In this document: piece after piece, positions 5,981 through 8,279 of the stretch | How the letters are laid out: each line of letters opens with the position of its first letter | How positions within the stretch are numbered: position 1 is the stretch's first letter | Assembly (NCBI GenBank): GCA_027620575.1 | Contig: JAQCDT010000052.1 | Location: forward strand, 1-8,279 | Length of the DNA: 8,279 nt | Direction of reading: 5' to 3' | Source of the DNA: Verrucomicrobiota bacterium | Lineage (GTDB): Bacteria > Verrucomicrobiota > Verrucomicrobiia > Opitutales > Coraliomargaritaceae | The notes under the pieces: generated by a model | The model's input: only the letters and a program-made list of their open reading frames with translations | The model's database searches: none | Told to the model about the DNA's origin: nothing | Made by a program: the position numbers and the translations under genes

Positions 5981-8279
5981 TCAAAGCTTCATCTTGGGAT
6001 CAACAATATCTCGAAGCACATCCCCTAAAACATTGTAAGCCACCACCGTAATAAAGATAGCCACTCCAGGCAAAAGCATCCACCAAAAGTTCATGAAAAA
6101 TACAATCATATTGCCTTGTGATTGTTTAAGCATCAACCCCCAGGAAGCTGAAGGTTCAGAAATTCCTAATCCGAGAAAGGATAAGGCCGCTTCAGCTAAA
6201 ATATAACCAGGAATTGAAAGTGTAGCGGCGACCAATAAATAACTAGCAATATTGGGCAAAATATGGCGTGCCAAAATTAACCAGACTGGGACGCCAAAAC
6301 TTTCTGCCGCTTGCACGAAAGGTCTTTTACGAAGTGATAGAGTCATCCCTCGTATAATACGAGCAGTGCCCGCCCAACCAATCACCGACAAAATCACCAC
6401 AATAATAGTATAGACTTGAACGGGCGAAAGTTCGGGTTGCATGAAGGCGGACCGTAAAGCCAAGAGCAAATAAAGCCCCGGAATCGACATCAATAATTCG
6501 ACCAATCGCATTGCGGCGAAATCGACCCATCCACCATAATAGCCGGCAATGGCACCGACGATGAAGCCAAGCACTAAGGTAATTGAAATACCAATCAATC
6601 CAATCGATAACGAAATTTGTGAGCCAAATAAGAGGCGACTGAAAATATCACGTCCTGTAGAATCAGAGCCTAATAAATACAATCGGTCGTTTGGATTATC
6701 TGAATCTATTTGAACAAACTTGAAGGACATGGGAATCAAACCGAATAACTGATAGGGCTCTGATTGAGAGAAAAATTTAAGCCGAGCAGTTTCACCAGTC
6801 GCTTGATATTGAGCCACGCCCACTTGGGCCCTTTCCATTAAACTCACCTCTAAATGTCCGTCCACATATTGAATTTGCGAAGGAGGATGATACGGGAAAC
6901 TTAGGTTTTGCTCTGAGACGGAATAAGGAGCAAAGAAGGAAGCAAAGCCTGAAAGAAAATATAAAATAACTAAAATGGAAAAAGCAATTGCACCAGAGGT
7001 TCGTTTAAAAATCGGTATCAATAAACGCTTGGCCATTATGAATATTAGATAGGCGACCATTGCGATACAGGCCAAAGCAATCAAAGCAACCAAGAGCAAG
7101 CCGATCCATTTTAAACACTGAGCGATTACGAATAAGCCCAATGGGAAATAAGACTCGAGTAATATTTCTCCACCAATCAGTGCAAAAAGAATGAGAAATA
7201 ACCATTGGCTGTAATTGGCTTTTTTTTGCTTAGTCGCCGACTGTTCAGATTCAACTCGTATGCGTGGATCGACCCAACCTAATAATAAGTCAGCTAAAAG
7301 GTTACCAAACACTAGTAAAGTCACACCGACTAAGACTCCCGCCATTACGACATATTGATCTTCCCGAATCAGCGCATCATAAATCAACTGCCCTAAGCCC
7401 GGATAATTCATCACATTTTCAACCAGCAAAGCCCCCGACAATAAACTAGCAAAGGCATAGCCCAATGAAGTGATCAAAGGATTGATCGCATTGCGAAAGA
7501 CATGCACAAACATAATGACATTTTCTCGTAAGCCTTTGGCTCGTGCGGTGGTCACAAATTCGGCTCGCATACTGTCGATGAAATTGGCACGCATAATTCG
7601 CATGGTGCCGGCTATGCCTCCGATGCCTAATACAATTGTGGGTAAAATTAAATGGTGCAGATAATCGGCAAACTGTAAGCCTAAGGGCAAAAACTCACTT
7701 TCGATAGACGATCGTCCGCCCTCAGGGAACAGACCGGTGACTGCCGCAAAATAAACAGCTAATATGGCCAAGAAAAACTCAGGAATCGAAAGTGCTGCAT
7801 AGGCAAGGAAGGCAGATACCCGATCAAAGATTGAGTCTTTGTACATGGCAGCTAAGATGCCTAAAGGAATCGCAATCGTCCAAGCGAAGAGAATGGAACT
7901 GAGCGATAAAATAAAGGTCGCTGGGACTCTTTGTTTTAACAAATCAAACACCTCAATTTTATAGGTCCATGATTCGCCAAAGTATGGACTTCCAAAAAAG
8001 AGCCCTTTATCAGATTCACCGACCCATGGCCCATATTTAATCGGCGAAACATTTGCCAACCAATGTCCGTACTGAACAAACCAAGGTGTGGGGTTGCCTT
8101 CGGCATCCACCAAGCCTAGTTGTCGCTCAGTCTGCTCAATAAAACTCGGATCAATATCTTTGGCCGCTCGTGCTTGTGTTAAAAAATCACCTGGGGACAG
8201 GTACATCAAAAGTGAAACAAGCAAGCTCACCCCAAATAACAATGGAACTAGAGTAAACATACGCCTGAAAATAAATCGC
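5981..8279 (-). CDS. fused OppB-OppC-type peptide ABC transporter permease (5' end beyond window)
   Basis: One continuous frame encodes both permease subunits of a peptide/nickel-type importer. Numbering runs from the in-window ATG at 8260 (759 aa). The first half (1-335) is OppB/DppB-like: TM1 at 4-20, LLKQRVPATFILSL (107-120), EAA loop EFVTTARAKGL (234-244), NPLITSLG, NYPGLGQLIYDALIRED (285-301) and DPRI (331-334). The linker (340-420) adds hydrophobic stretches at about 351-373 and 376-410. The second half (423-759) is OppC/DppC-like: TM at 424-444, a long loop (445-525), LLGSDSTGRDIFSRLLFG (529-546), EAA loop PFVQAAESFGV (647-657) and SFLGLGISEPSASWG (694-708), ending LGDVLRDIVDPKMKL. The ATG at 8260 is unlikely to be the true start: the frame stays open to the edge and encodes RFIFRR just before Met, which matches the usual OppB N-terminus. 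The fusion has no internal stop or frameshift. The ATPase gene follows after 30 nt. Confidence 0.92.
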   Translation of the reverse strand, partial: RFIFRRMFTLVPLLFGVSLLVSLLMYLSPGDFLTQARAAKDIDPSFIEQTERQLGLVDAEGNPTPWFVQYGHWLANVSPIKYGPWVGESDKGLFFGSPYFGESWTYKIEVFDLLKQRVPATFILSLSSILFAWTIAIPLGILAAMYKDSIFDRVSAFLAYAALSIPEFFLAILAVYFAAVTGLFPEGGRSSIESEFLPLGLQFADYLHHLILPTIVLGIGGIAGTMRIMRANFIDSMRAEFVTTARAKGLRENVIMFVHVFRNAINPLITSLGYAFASLLSGALLVENVMNYPGLGQLIYDALIREDQYVVMAGVLVGVTLLVFGNLLADLLLGWVDPRIRVESEQSATKQKKANYSQWLFLILFALIGGEILLESYFPLGLFVIAQCLKWIGLLLVALIALACIAMVAYLIFIMAKRLLIPIFKRTSGAIAFSILVILYFLSGFASFFAPYSVSEQNLSFPYHPPSQIQYVDGHLEVSLMERAQVGVAQYQATGETARLKFFSQSEPYQLFGLIPMSFKFVQIDSDNPNDRLYLLGSDSTGRDIFSRLLFGSQISLSIGLIGISITLVLGFIVGAIAGYYGGWVDFAAMRLVELLMSIPGLYLLLALRSAFMQPELSPVQVYTIIVVILSVIGWAGTARIIRGMTLSLRKRPFVQAAESFGVPVWLILARHILPNIASYLLVAATLSIPGYILAEAALSFLGLGISEPSASWGLMLKQSQGNMIVFFMNFWWMLLPGVAIFITVVAYNVLGDVLRDIVDPKMKL

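Noticed and set aside
7470..7664. Plus-strand open frame inside the fused permease gene
   Set aside because: It is the antisense of the conserved EAA-loop region. Its basic, Met-rich composition is what reversing that coding sequence produces.

Overview
The window is an ordinary chromosomal stretch of a bacterium with moderate to slightly low G+C. It holds one tRNA gene, a housekeeping rRNA methyltransferase, an unrecognised conserved-looking gene, and two convergent oligopeptide/dipeptide ABC transporter gene sets. The organism cannot be named from the sequence. A lipoprotein-type substrate-binding protein points to a diderm (Gram-negative type) cell. The large fused permease, with its long extracytoplasmic loop, resembles permeases I associate with Verrucomicrobiota, Acidobacteriota and similar phyla. 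This is an inference from memory and is weak.

Left part (1-1450, all minus strand). Reading leftwards, a 257-residue protein of unknown function is followed after 17 nt by rlmH (23S rRNA pseudouridine-1915 N3-methyltransferase), and then, after about 95 nt, by tRNA-Ser(GCU) with an encoded CCA end. The first two genes look co-transcribed. The tRNA may have its own promoter.

Middle part (1451-5092, plus strand). A 224-nt divergent intergenic region leads into oppA-oppB-oppC: a peptide-binding lipoprotein and the two inner-membrane permease subunits of an Opp-type peptide importer. oppB starts with GTG, and the GTG start of oppC overlaps the end of oppB by 8 nt. No ATPase gene follows.

Right part (5114-8279, minus strand). 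A second transporter operon runs towards oppC and ends only 21 nt from it. Its first visible gene is a very long permease in which an OppB/DppB-like half and an OppC/DppC-like half are fused through a hydrophobic linker. Its true start lies beyond the right edge of the window. It is followed by one OppD-type ATPase with a short C-terminus. The window therefore holds two sets of transmembrane subunits and only one ATPase. Either that ATPase (with a partner outside the window) serves both sets, or each set draws on ATPases encoded elsewhere.

I see no mobile element, CRISPR array, phage gene or clearly new system. The points most worth a second look are the fused permease with its linker and loop, the missing ATPases for oppABC, and the unknown 257-residue protein, whose C-terminal half looks to me like a degenerate HEPN-type domain.
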